Assembly (NCBI GenBank): GCA_026545225.1
Contig: CM048848.1
Coordinates: 45,404,806 to 45,468,805, forward strand
Source: Cornus controversa
Lineage: Eukaryota > Streptophyta > Magnoliopsida > Cornales > Cornaceae
Reading direction: 5' to 3'
Length of the DNA stretch: 64,000 nucleotides
This document shows positions 45,751-56,620 of the stretch, one piece after another (position 1 is the first letter of the stretch; every line of letters begins with the position of its first letter). The notes below the pieces were generated by a model. It was not told the origin of the DNA, ran no database searches, and saw only the letters and a program-made list of their open reading frames with translations. The position numbers were made by a program, and so were the translations under genes.

Positions 45751-47319
45751 AACAATGTTGTTTTCACACCCGAAAACGGTCCTCGAAAGTGGTACCCCTT
45801 GGCCTATCCCTGTGGTTGATCCTAAGGTGATGGTTGTTGGTATAGGTAGTCAAATATTTCAGTCAACATTTTGATGCCACATCAGCAAAAATGGTCTTTT
45901 TAGCTTGGTCAAACGGTCAACGGCCAAGTTACGTGGCACATGCCACATCATCAGTAAAACGTCAAATTAAGGACCAAAATCTTTGGTCTTTTTAGGATCT
46001 CTTCCTCTTCCTCCACCGAGCACCCTCGATCTACCTGTCATGGTGGTCCTCCTCCTCCTCCTCCACCGAGGACCCTCGATCTATCTGTTGAGGTGGTCCT
46101 CTTCTTCCTCCTCCACCAAGGACCCTCGATCTATCTATCGAGGTGGTCATCATCTTCCTCCGAGCACTTTCTTCTATCGGTTGAGCTCTTCCTCCTCCTC
46201 CACTGAGGACCCTCGATATACCTCTCGATGTGGTCCTCATCTTCCTCCGAGCACTCTTTTCTATCAGTCGAGCTCCTCCTCTTCCACCGAGGACCCTCGA
46301 TCTACTTATTGAGGTCCTCATCTTCCTCCGGGCACTCTTCTATCAGTCAAGCTCCTCCTCCTCTATATATCGCAGTCCTCCTTCGAGGACCCTCCTCTAC
46401 GCTGTTGAGGTCCTTCTTCTCTTCCTCTTCTAAGGATCTCCTCTACCTCGAGATCCTCCTCCTCTTCCTCTTCCAAGGACCTCCTCTACCTTGTCGAGGT
46501 CCTCCTTCTCTTCCTCTTCTAAGGACCTCCTCTACCTCGAGGTCCTCCTCTTCCTCTTCCAAGGACCTCCTCTACCCTGTTGAGGTCTCTCTTCCTCTTC
46601 CAAGGACCTCCTCTACCTGTCGAGGTGGTTCTCATTCTCTTCATCTGAGGACCTTCCTCTATATACCGAGGACCCTCATCTACTTGTCGAGGTCCTACGA
46701 TTCTATTCTCGAAATAACTCTTTTCATGAAAGATTGACGACTTGAAGACTTGAGTTAAGAGCAGGACTCAGGATTATTTGGGATCCGAGGAGGTACTTGG
46801 TTTGGTGGCTGAAATTCAGGGTCCGTCGAGCCTATCCTCAACCTGACTTATAGAGAGAAATATCATTTGACTCCCATATATCATATCCTCACCTTACCTG
46901 ACCATATTAATTTTATATTATAAATATTTACCTTTGTTACATCTGCCAATATACACCTTGTTATTGTTTACCATCACTTAATATTCTTTTCTTTTTTAAT
47001 TATTGTTATATATATCCATATTTATTACCTCACCATGATATCACCTCATCTTCATTTCTTGGCTTATAAAAGAACATCGTCAGGGGAACAAAAAGGGGGG
47101 ATCAGAATAAGGAGATATTTTTAGACTTTTCAACTTTTAGTTCTCTCGGACCCACAAACATTCAAAACTTCACCAAAGGAGTCAATGGTGTATTGTGCCG
47201 ACTACCATATTTTTCTCTCTCTCTAGTTTGCCTAAATTTTCACCTCTCTCTATCCACTCTGGATCTCTATTATATTGCAAGTAACACCTCATCAATTTTC
47301 AGAACCCCACTACAAACAA
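45751..47319 (+). mobile_element. Solo LTR with AACAA target-site duplication
   Basis: LTR body 45756-47314 (1559 bp), starting TGTTGTTTTC and ending CCACTACA. It is flanked by AACAA at 45751-45755 and 47315-47319. Near its right side is GGCTTATAAAAG (about 47062-47073), a likely TATA box for plus-strand transcription. The following GGGGGGATCAG and CCGACTACC stretches recall Tat-type Ty3/gypsy LTRs, from memory and not verified. There is no internal domain, so this is a recombination-derived solo LTR. It separates the two parts of an aspartic-protease pseudogene. Confidence 0.8.
46005..46700. repeat. CT-rich minisatellite inside the solo LTR
   Basis: At least twelve imperfect units of roughly 50 bp share GAGGACCCTCGATCTA or AAGGACCTCCTCTACC, GTTGAGGT and runs of CCTCCTCTT. 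Because of its composition several frames stay open on both strands (for example 45983-46312, 46228-46737, 46031-46321) with Ser/Leu-rich or Arg/Gly-rich translations. These are not regarded as genes. Confidence 0.85.
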
Positions 47320-47577
47320 TAGTTTATGTGGAAAGAATTCCACTAATGAATGATTTATCTGCATGAAATATTCTCCAGCATGAGAGATTATTTCGACTTG
47401 AGAGAGTGAAGATGACAAGAAATGACTCAAACGGTTAGATGAGCGTCTTAATGCATTGGTTGCACGATCCCATGGTGTTAAGTATTTTGGCAAATCGTGG
47501 TGGATGAGATCTATGCATAAACTGCCAATTGCATGATCCTTAGCTTCTATGAGAGACATATTAGAGAAATGAACCAA
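47320..47577 (-). pseudogene. Aspartic protease N-terminal fragment
   Basis: Minus-strand translation contains IDLIHHDLPK, NALRRSSNRLSHF and HAGEYFMQI, matching the propeptide and mature N-terminus of CDR1-like A1 proteases (DLIHRDSPK ... GEYLM in the family). It then diverges and stops. The signal peptide is not in the same frame. With the fragment at 44958-45600 it represents one gene interrupted by the solo LTR. Confidence 0.7.
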
Positions 47578-48738
47578 ATGTAACCTTCGCTTTCATAGTT
47601 CTTTACAAAAGTAGTAGTGAAGAAGAAGGGTGTATGATGTTTGTGTGTATATATATATATATATATATTAATGGTCCCTTGCTTATCGTCACAGTGAGCA
47701 AAAAAATTTGTACACACTAAACATAATAATGATCCAAGTCTAAAAAATGATAATTATAAAAAAAACATAACAATTATGTTTATTATACATGCTGAGCAAG
47801 AGATTAATTCTGTATACACAAAAACATATATCACATAGAGGGAGAGTATTAGATGGTGAACAAGACAATGATAAAAATAAATAAATAAATAAAAACTAAA
47901 AAAACAAGACATCATTTATGTGTGTATATATATATATATAATATACACACACAAACGTGTATCATATAGAGGGAGAGTAGTAGATAGTATTTATACAAAG
48001 ATCTTTGTATTATGGTTTGCTAAAATTGACTTGTCTCATAATTTCATGGACTTTTGGTGGCCGTGAATTTTAATGGTGAAATATTTGAGGATAATTGTAT
48101 TAATTGTGTGGGTTAATTAATGCAATTACCCTTTTATTTAAACAATGCATGAATCAGTCACATAGTGAAGTATTTGGGTATAAACCATATTTTGAGTTTA
48201 CTACCATGACATTTTTGTTACTAAAAATTCTAGTAGCTTGCAATCAATGTGTGTGTGTATTTTAAAGAGAATTACTAATTTACCCTTTCACTAACTCCTT
48301 ATTTCCTTTTCAATGCCACTCCCAAGTTTGAAACCCACTTCAATCTCTGGAAAAAACTCTACATCCTAAAACTAGATCAAACCTTCCTACCGTGGTGGTA
48401 TCTTTTCAAGCGATATACTTGAACGTTCAAATCTAATACAAAAAGACAATTAAACCATTCTCCTTACAGGACATATTCATCCAAACACGCCCTTAACAAT
48501 CCAACACTAACCAAGCTGTTAATACAATTGATCAATTAGAGCCATTCTCTGGGATAATTTTAAGCTCTGTTTGTCCCGCCAAAATATCACCACTCAGTAA
48601 CCGCTAAACAACGAACACTTCGAACGTTACATTGCAAAACTCTATAACCCTCTCATTTATCTGATCTCTCAGAACAGACGTGTTTTTGTCCTCCAAGAAC
48701 ACCAAGAAACACACGCACTGAGCTCAACTCAACAAACA
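47578..48738. other. Intergenic region upstream of the FLA gene
   Basis: AT-rich with (AT)n at about 47647-47668 and a repeated TATCA(C/T)ATAGAGGGAGAGTA block at about 47828 and 47960. The last 200 bp are less AT-rich and are the likely promoter and leader of the gene at 48739; no definite TATA box. Confidence 0.55.
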
Positions 48739-50949
48739 ATGCCAATCTTTCATCAAAGCTTCGTCAACCTCTTCACCTTCTCTCTCCCCATTTTCTGCCT
48801 CCTCCTCTCCTGGGCTTCCTCCACCGCCACTCCATCGCCACCACCACCCTCCGCCATGGCTGCCTCCGAAACCCTCCGAGACCGCGGCTACTCCCTCTTC
48901 GCCGGCATCATTGCCGCCACCGACACCGCTCTCTGGAATGGCACCGGTACCATCCTCGCCCCACCAGACTTCGCCTTCTCCTTCGCCACAGCCAAGTTCA
49001 CCACCCACGGCCGCGCGCCGCCACGTCCCTCCACCTCTCTCCTTCTCTACCACACCTTGAAACAACCCCTCACATACCACAACCTCACCGCGCTTGCCAA
49101 TTCCGTCGAATTGCTCACGTTTTATCAAAGCTACTGCGTCTTTGTCTCCAAGAACGCTAATGGAGAGCTCTCATTCGCCGAGACCAAGAAGCCGATCGCC
49201 ACCGTTAAAATCCGGCAGCCTGATCTTTACGTGGACGATTATCTCACCGTTCACGGCGTCGATGGCGTGATGGACCCCACCTCTGCGTCCAAGTGCTCGT
49301 CTTTTGATTCTGCCGTTCAGATCAAATCTCAGGTCGACCGATCGTTTCTTGATCATGCGGTGAAAGTCTTGAGGAGAAGAGGGTTTGGTGTGGTCGCGAC
49401 GGCGATGGAGATGAGACGGTCTGATCTGATGAGTTTGACGGCGATAACGGTTTTTGCGCCCTCAGACGCGCGTCTCTTTTCGGCATCTAACGGCATCCGT
49501 TTCGATTTCCGTCACCACGTCATCCTGAAACGACTGGGTTTTGCGGATCTTGCGAGACTTCCCGTCGGAACAGAGATGGAGACCGTAGATCCGAACAGGA
49601 CGGTGGTTATCGGTTCTGTGAACGGCGCCGTTACTGTCAACGGTGTTGCGATTGACGGTTCAGAGGTTTATCACAACCGGTGGGTGTCTGCGATATCTAT
49701 TTCACGGACGTTAGACGACGACAGCGATTTCGCCGGAGTTCTTTCTCCCGCGCCGACATACTCCGGCGATGCTCAAGTGAAAGGTCTATTTCCCGGCGGA
49801 CATTCAGATTTCGAGCACACTGAGGTTCGATCTCCGGCGCCGAGCTTCTCCGGTGGATTTTCAGATTTTGGGCCTTTTGGCCGTGTCAGAACACCATCTC
49901 CGGCTCCGAATCACTACGGCGACGCCAAAAGCGATGTTGGAGAAGATGCACGCCGACCGCCGTCTACGGTGCCGGCGGAATCTGCTTCCACAGACTTGAA
50001 CTCTTTGGCGCCGAGCTTCTCCGGTGGAAATCCGGCGAGTAAGTTTTCCGTTGGGATTTCAGATTTCCGCCGTGTCGGAACACCATCTCCGGTTCCGAAT
50101 CACTACGGCGAAGCCAAAAGCAATGTTGGAGAGGAAACTGTGACCCAAGTTAGACGCCGGCCGCCATCTCCGTCGTCGGCGAAATCTGCTTCCACAGGAT
50201 TGAACTCTTTCGAGCCCAGCATCTCCGGCGGATATCCGGTGAGTAGGAAGTTTTCCGGTGGAATTTTAGATTTCCGCCGTGTAGGAACACCATCTCCGGT
50301 TCCGAATCACTACGGCAAAGCCAAAAGCAATGTTGGAGAGGAAATTGTGACCGAAGTTACACGCCGACCGCCGTCTCCTTCGCCGGCAGAATCTGCTTCC
50401 ACCGACTTGAACTCTTCGGCGCCGAGATTCTCCGGTGGAAATCCGATGAGTAGTCAGTTTTCCGGTGCAATTTCAGATTTTGGTCGTGTTGGAACACCAT
50501 CTCCGGTTCCGAATCACCACGGCGAAGCCGAAAGCAATGTTAGAGAGCATACTGTGACAGAAGTTACACGCCGACCGCTGTCTCCATCGCCGGCAGAATC
50601 TGCTTCCACCGACTTGAACTCTTCGGCGCCGGGCTTCTCCAGTTGGAATCCAGCGAGTAGTCAGTTTTCCGATGGAATTTCAGATTTCGGCCTTATCGGA
50701 ACACCATCTCCTACTCCGAATCATCACGGCGAAGCCAATTGGGATGTTGCAGAGGGTGCTGTGACCAAAGATACAGGCCGACCGCCATCTCCGCCGCCGG
50801 TGGAATCTGCTTCTACCGATTTGAACTCATCGCGGGCCGATCTACCGGGTTGCTCGGACGGCGTCGTTTCGTCTCTCTCGCTCAACGTTGAGGGTCAAGA
50901 TCTGTTCTGTCCCTTAACCGTAGAGAGAAAAGTCGCGAGTGGAAGTTGA
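48739..50949 (+). CDS. Fasciclin-like protein with two FAS1 domains and a 69-residue repeat tail
   Basis: An intact 736-residue frame, GC-rich compared with its surroundings. Residues 1-~29 form a signal peptide (hydrophobic LFTFSLPIFCLLLSW, then small residues). A first, divergent FAS1-like domain covers about 45-190 (ILAPPDFAF, LLLYHTL). A second covers about 200-330 with TVFAPSD at 237-243, VTVNGV and a late VYHNRWVSAI. From about 335 the protein is Pro/Ser/Gly-rich, and from 375 it is five tandem units: 375-440, then 441-509, 510-578 and 579-647 at exactly 69 residues, then a partial. The core is GTPSPVPNHYGEAKSNV. Scattered Ser-Pro/Ala-Pro pairs could be O-glycosylated. No hydrophobic C-terminal GPI signal is seen. 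It resembles the Arabidopsis FLA19-21 group, an inference. Probably secreted to the cell wall. Confidence 0.88.
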   Translation: MPIFHQSFVNLFTFSLPIFCLLLSWASSTATPSPPPPSAMAASETLRDRGYSLFAGIIAATDTALWNGTGTILAPPDFAFSFATAKFTTHGRAPPRPSTSLLLYHTLKQPLTYHNLTALANSVELLTFYQSYCVFVSKNANGELSFAETKKPIATVKIRQPDLYVDDYLTVHGVDGVMDPTSASKCSSFDSAVQIKSQVDRSFLDHAVKVLRRRGFGVVATAMEMRRSDLMSLTAITVFAPSDARLFSASNGIRFDFRHHVILKRLGFADLARLPVGTEMETVDPNRTVVIGSVNGAVTVNGVAIDGSEVYHNRWVSAISISRTLDDDSDFAGVLSPAPTYSGDAQVKGLFPGGHSDFEHTEVRSPAPSFSGGFSDFGPFGRVRTPSPAPNHYGDAKSDVGEDARRPPSTVPAESASTDLNSLAPSFSGGNPASKFSVGISDFRRVGTPSPVPNHYGEAKSNVGEETVTQVRRRPPSPSSAKSASTGLNSFEPSISGGYPVSRKFSGGILDFRRVGTPSPVPNHYGKAKSNVGEEIVTEVTRRPPSPSPAESASTDLNSSAPRFSGGNPMSSQFSGAISDFGRVGTPSPVPNHHGEAESNVREHTVTEVTRRPLSPSPAESASTDLNSSAPGFSSWNPASSQFSDGISDFGLIGTPSPTPNHHGEANWDVAEGAVTKDTGRPPSPPPVESASTDLNSSRADLPGCSDGVVSSLSLNVEGQDLFCPLTVERKVASGS
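49861..50840 (+). repeat. 207-bp coding tandem repeat in the FLA gene
   Basis: Units begin at 49861 (198 bp), 50059, 50266, 50473 and 50680 (partial). Three middle units are exactly 207 bp. Each starts TC/TTAGATTT and has ACACCATCTCCGG and GAATCTGCTTCCAC. All changes keep the frame. Confidence 0.92.
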
Positions 50950-51257
50950 AACCGCTAATCTTCACCGTTGGTTGTGAATGGTCAACTTTCTGAGCTGATG
51001 ACTCATTCTCCACCCTTGGATATGTAAACAACGACTGATGAGCTCTCAGAAATCATCTGATAATGATATCTGAGCACCAACAGTGTTAAATCTGATGCAC
51101 AAAATGGTGCTGATCCACGTGATCATGCCCACCTACGTCTGATTGCAGCCACGTGGCAGATCAAGGTAAACCCTGTAATTTGAAAAAATTGTAGCCAAAA
51201 CAATTTGTATTTTCCACATTTTTTTGTAAATATGAACCCGCACGTGCAATTTCTTCT

Positions 51258-51263
51258 AATAAA
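51258..51263 (+). terminator. Polyadenylation-like signal of the FLA gene
   Basis: AATAAA about 310 nt after the stop codon; upstream TGTAAATATG may act as a far-upstream element. Inference from motif only. Confidence 0.35.
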
Positions 51264-51889
51264 TGGATATACTTTTCATTACTGTCTATTGTCACACATT
51301 TGATACAAAGAGTTACCTTGGAATGGATTTGAAACTTTAAATGAATCCTAATTAGGAGAGAAACTAATGTAATTTGTTATAAAAATGGATTTGGTGCCCT
51401 AGGATTCCTACCAAAACAAAGCCGATATTATGCTCACATAGATATCATCGGTCAGCTTATGTGAATATTGAAAAACAAATCTTTGTAAATTTGATGCTGC
51501 CAATGGCCATTGGAGTTGGGTGAAATCAGGAGAATGTAAAAGATAAAAATAAATAAATAACCCTAATGTTTGCTTTGAAAAGTTACGGTAAAAAAGGTAT
51601 TTACCTTAAAAAAAAAAAACATATATTAAAGATATCAAAACGCTGGTGTATTGTTTGGAATATTAAACATATATTAGTGAATTTCTTGGCCACACTCCTT
51701 ATTGCTGGTGTATTGTTTGGAATATCAAAATGGTGCTGTCTCTCCTTTCCAGTTAGCATATGCCTATGGCCCTATACTAACACCATCTTTACAATTGCAC
51801 AGCAGTACACTAATGGCCATTTTAATTGATTCATTGTTTGATACTATTAAAGTTGTATTTGATCATCCAGTAGCAAGAATCCTCGTGCC
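51264..51889. other. Intergenic DNA 3' of the FLA gene
   Basis: No gene. CTGGTGTATTGTTTGGAATAT occurs twice about 70 bp apart (about 51641 and 51703), so short overlapping frames there are repeat-derived. Confidence 0.5.
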
Positions 51890-52612
51890 ATATGTACACA
51901 CAAATTTTGAGTATGAAAATAAGATCAAAATACGTAGATAAATATATTAATTTCAAGAAATATGAATTACAAATCTCTGTAAATCTTTATAAAAGAAACA
52001 TAAATTCTTCTGATTTGATCTCCTTGATGATCCGGAGTTAAGGGCTGCTGAAACTTAATCTTGAATTGGATTGAAACTTTGATGAAGAACGGCACGTGGG
52101 TGGATGATGTGCTTGTTGTTCTTCTCTTTCAAGGTTTAAATGCTTTAGAGTTTTGCATTTTGAGTGAAGAATTCTGCGGAGTTTCAGCTTTCTCTGAGAG
52201 TCTTCTCCTGATTGTTTCATCACCCTCTACCTCTATTTATAGACTTCTTGAAGGGGCACACTAGTAACTTCTTGCACCCTTGATAGTTATCTTTTGTGAT
52301 AATTATCCAATTAATATATATATATATCATTATCTTTGATGATAAATATTTATACATATATATCACTTATGATTTGACTCATTTTCTAGTAGGCTTGGAT
52401 TTCTTAAACAATTTGGGTCACCCATGACTCATTTATTTGTGGTGGGTTTGAACTTTGATTCATGTGAGTCATTAGGCCACATTCTAAAGTGAGCTAAACT
52501 GAAGATAAATCCAAATTATATTTTTGATTTATCTGACTCATTAAGCCATATTCTAAAGTGAGCTAAACTGAAGATAAATCCAAATTATATTTTTGATCTA
52601 TCATATAATTTA
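51890..52612 (-). repeat. Probable solo or truncated LTR, minus strand
   Basis: On the minus strand the sequence has TGTAGACATTAATAA at its start (about 52612), a TATA box CTATAAATAGAGG at about 52232-52244, and an A/C-rich stretch and TTTGTAATTCATATTTC after it, like the R/U5 part of copia LTRs. The left end and target duplication were not resolved. It contains a 69-bp tandem duplication in U3. Confidence 0.45.
52466..52603. repeat. 69-bp tandem duplication
   Basis: Two nearly identical units (52466-52534 and 52535-52603), each with ATTCTAAAGTGAGCTAAACT and AATTATATTTTTGAT. Confidence 0.9.
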
Positions 52613-54231
52613 TTAATGTCTACACCATACATAGACATAATGTGGTCTGATCCACCTATATCAGTAATTAAACCTTACAATGGGAAAAAGAAAACATGAG
52701 GTTTTTGTTTTGAAGTGGAAATGGTCCTTTGTCAAGGACTATTGTCTAGTTGATATTTTAATTCCTATGTTTTTTTGGTATGTAGGTTTTGTACTAAATA
52801 AATTAGTAATGTTAGTTTAGGAAACATTAAATAGAAAAAAAGTGGTTTTGTTGTATTACGAAAGGATAAAAGTGAATTTGCAATATGACCATCGGATTAT
52901 ATCCAACGGTCACCATACTTGGTGCAAAGAAAGTTTCTTGCTTAGCAGTGAGCAAAGATCAATTATGATTGTTTATATTTACTTTTATAAAATAAAAAAA
53001 ACATATCTCATGCTTTTCTTGAATTTCTTTTTCAAAATCATACATAATGGGTAAAGCTAAACTTATAATGCACTAATGTGGTATGGGACGAGGAGCAAAA
53101 CGTGTTTGGATTGAAGTTTCGCTTCTCAAGACAAGATTGAGGTAGAAGTATTCATCCCAAACTTGTCTTTTTCCATCCCATGCACAACCACAGGTATCTT
53201 CAAACACTAGAATTAGCTTACAAGTTAATTTATGATCATCGCTAGAACCTAGCCATTAACTAAAATGGATTGATGGAATTGAAAGGAGAAAAAAAGAAAT
53301 TAGGGATGCACAAAAAAAAACCGTTGGAACATATAAACCACTACGAACAGAATCAAATTGTTTGTTATGATTATGGTAAGTTCTATAAAGTACAAAGACA
53401 AATAAGAACAAATCTATGAAATGACTAAAGTACCCTTACTTTATAAATAAAAATTAATCAAAATGTGAAATAACAAAAAAGGCACTTTTGAGTTTTAAAA
53501 GAAGTCTAACATCATTAATTTGCAATAGGGGTCAAGTTACTCTGAATTTTGAATTATAGGGATTTATATGCACATACCAAATATCAGAGGGTACGTACAA
53601 ACCCTAAGGAGCAAAAATCCCCAGTCTCTCACACCTCCCAGCCCCATGTCACAACCTCCCTCACGCCACTCAGAAACTTATCCCTGAGCCACCGTCGTTT
53701 ACCATCAACCCTCACCCAGATTTTCTATTATTTTGGTTTGGTATTTCTCTCTCTCTCAACCATACAACAACCATAAGGCATCTCCAGTGCAACACCACTT
53801 AGGTGAGCTTTCAAACTCCAATCATGGCTTCACTGACTTCGTCATTTTCCTCAATTATAGTAAGTTGCAGTGCTTTTCAAACTTAATCTTTTTTTTTTCA
53901 AATCTCTTGAATTTGTTAAGGTATATACATTAATAATTTTTTATTTATTTCTAAATCTTCCAAATAGAGTAATTAATGTTAAGATTCAATGGATTTGGAG
54001 ATATATAGATCTGCTCATGTACACAGATTTTGCCACATTCTTGGTGATTCTCCTAATGCACATTTTTTTTTATTTTTTTTGTCTATTATATATATGTGGG
54101 TATATATTGAGATTAATTACACTTGGGAAACCAAGAACCGAATTTCAGAGGGTGCAATGGATCTTTGATCTATAAACAAAGATATCAATTCTTAAAATAA
54201 TATATATATATACACACACAAAATAGGGTTT
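52613..54231. other. Intergenic DNA, no gene established
   Basis: The stretch 53600-53850 is C-rich with pyrimidine runs and could be an untranslated leader, but no supported protein follows. The frames at 53549-53776 and 53870-54175 match nothing I recognise. Confidence 0.45.
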
Positions 54232-54537
54232 GTGTCACGTCCCGAATTCCACTACCCATAACGATACAAGAACTCAAGGGTGAGAATACGGAACATTAAC
54301 ACACCGTGTCCTTTATCATGCTCTGATACCATGTTGTTACGCCTCGAATTTTCGTACCTATAATGATACAAAAATTCAAGGGTGAGAATACGGAACATCA
54401 ACACACCATCTCCTTTATTATGCTTTGATACCATGTTGTTACGCCCCAAATTCCCGTACCCATAACGATACAAGAACTTAAGGGTGAAAATGTGAAACAT
54501 CAACACACCATTTTCTTTATCATGCTCTGATACCATC
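54232..54537 (-). repeat. 102-bp tandem repeat of an LTR-end / primer-site junction
   Basis: Three units with GCTCTGATACCAT (reverse complement of the initiator tRNA-Met primer site) at about 54320, 54422 and 54524, exactly 102 bp apart. Each is followed by (T/C)TTGT(T/C)AC(G/A)(C/A)CC and ACGATACAAGAACT. On the minus strand each unit reads LTR end, then TGGTATCAGAGCATGATAAAG, so each contains one LTR/internal junction. Confidence 0.8.
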
Positions 54538-56620
54538 TTGTCACAACCCGATTTCCAACTCCCTGTGAAGAGCGAGGAAAATGGAGGTGAACAGTTAATG
54601 TTAAACCGGTTCACACAGGTGAATCCCTCAAATTCTGACACTCAACTCCTTGTGTAATTAAAATATTGAATTGAAACTTATTCTAATCGAAAAATGATTC
54701 AAAAATACTCAATTTTAAAAAAAGAATCACCTCAATCGAAGTTCTAATGAAAATGTTATGGCCCGTCAAAGTTGTGACATCGAGCAGTAATACACAGAAA
54801 TTTTCAGGCATTTGAAAATTGTTTGAGGAGTCTGAAACTTTTTTTGAGGTATCTGAAACTAGTTTCAAACGTCTAGTTTCATGCCAAATTAACATTTTGA
54901 AACCTCTAGAACTTCCAGATGGTTGGGGGTCATAATTTTAGACGTCTAAAACTTCTCCACTTGTTACAAAACCATCTAACTCAATTTTCATCCATAGCCA
55001 TGCAACATGAGGGAATTTTAGACATAATCTAACACATCCAAATGCATCCTAAGTACTTAGAATTATTTACACAACATTTCCACACAAATTGAAACACTCT
55101 AAACCATTTATTTACACCTTGTAATGCTAAATCCAAGCATTTCGTACATATGTTGTGTAATCCATACAAGCCTAACATTTCATGATAATACATGACACAT
55201 TTTAACATGCATAGCCTAGCTACGTGTCATGCTTCCTATCATTCTAGTTCAAAAGCCGAAACTTTCACCTAACATGGCATAGACATCAAAACGCTTGACA
55301 ACCATGCAAATTCAATTCAAACATACAACAATGCACAATTTCTATCATTTACGTGACATACGCATCACAATGCATGACAATTCATAAATGCTCAATTTAC
55401 ACATAAGTTATTTCACATCTAGTCATACATGTATAAATATGACAAAAATCACAATAACCAAATCGAACATAAACTCAACACAAAATCATATTGCTTTCGG
55501 AATTGTCCTCACACCCACACATGCAAACAAGATATGCGTCAAAGTCTTATACCTCAGGTCTTAGTTATTTTAGGGTTACTAACCCACTGGTAACCAACCC
55601 ATCTTGTGCAACTTTGAAGTTTTTCAACTTTCGGGGATATGTTTTCCAACTATTTTTCTATGAGACACTCCCGAGAATTCACCACACTCACACCAATCAT
55701 ATCAAGTTGTAACATAACATACACAAGTCCTCAATGCAATAACACTCATTTCATGTCTTATGTGCGTCTCTAGCATGTCATGCAAGGAACCATATCCAAC
55801 CTAAACAAATAACCAATTTACATTGAACTTAGGATTCAAAACCAAACATTTTCTAAATAAAAACATCACCTAAATCTCATATATGCAAACATGTATCACA
55901 TATACCATATAAACATAACTTTTGCATTCTAAATCACAATTTTATCATTTCTATTCATAGAAAATACAAAGGAACCATCATTTAAATTATAAACTTCATA
56001 ACAAAATATCAAATATACATATATTACATGTAAATATCACATTTTATGCATTAAGATGAAATAAAGTTTGTATTGAAAGACACAACACACACCCTACCTC
56101 AAAAGATCAAATCTCTAGCAAAACTCCAAATCCAACAAACAAAAAAATCTCCAACTCTCACTTTGTTCGGTTCAAAACAACGGTTTTACCATGTAGAACA
56201 TACTTTCCTTCTTCGACGCCTTCCGAATCCAGTCCTAATACCTTCTAAATCTAGAGAGAAGAAGAATAACATAAAGAGGAGAGAGAAGAGAGATTCAAGG
56301 CTGTTTAGAGAGAGGAAATAGTGGCTGAAATATCTATCTCCTAATATTTATAAACCCCACACCGTAAAAAGACTAAAATGCCCTTATTCACTTAATGTAC
56401 ATTCCCGACCTCCATTTTCAAATCTGAAAAAAGTTGTGAACTCAAAATCACTTCTATAGCTCTCTAAATATTTTAATTGGTTTATAACCAAAAATAAAAA
56501 AATTTAAAAAAATATCCGAATTTTCAGGCCTACCTGATCTCTGTCCCAGGTCCCGACAACCCAAAATTTCAAAATGAATCAAATAATTCATAAAACTCTC
56601 CAGACCTCTAAACTAGTCCC
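54538..56620 (-). repeat. Probable long LTR, minus strand
   Basis: Immediately right of the last primer-site unit. On the minus strand the sequence ends GGAAATCGGGTTGTGACA just before the primer site, as a 5' LTR should. The right limit is uncertain (about 56550-56620, near GTCCCAGGTCCCGACAACCC). AT-rich, no coding frames of note. Lineage undetermined. Confidence 0.35.

Larger units (their letters stand above)
28295..45755 (+). repeat. Tandem segmental duplication, copy B (about 17.5 kb)
   Basis: It starts at a poly-T run (28295-28304) matching 8137 and ends with AACAA (45751-45755) matching 28290-28294. It is collinear with copy A throughout. It has one GST gene in place of two, a 180-bp Helitron-like insertion, a 173-bp deletion at 39006, extra short segments at about 33120, 33870, 34340 and 38575, and an intact PPR gene. 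Divergence by eye is about 2-3% outside the PPR 3' part. Confidence 0.95.

Noticed and set aside
45660-45756. Alternative start of the solo LTR at TGATGACACC (45660)
   Set aside because: That region is also present at the end of copy A, and only the 45756-47314 limits give TG...CA ends with a perfect 5-bp AACAA duplication.
45983-46737. Overlapping open frames of 67-169 codons on both strands
   Set aside because: They lie wholly in a CT-rich minisatellite inside an LTR; the translations are low-complexity and no frame is favoured.
48724-49128. 134-codon minus frame Gly/Glu-rich
   Set aside because: Antisense shadow of the GC-rich FLA 5' coding region.
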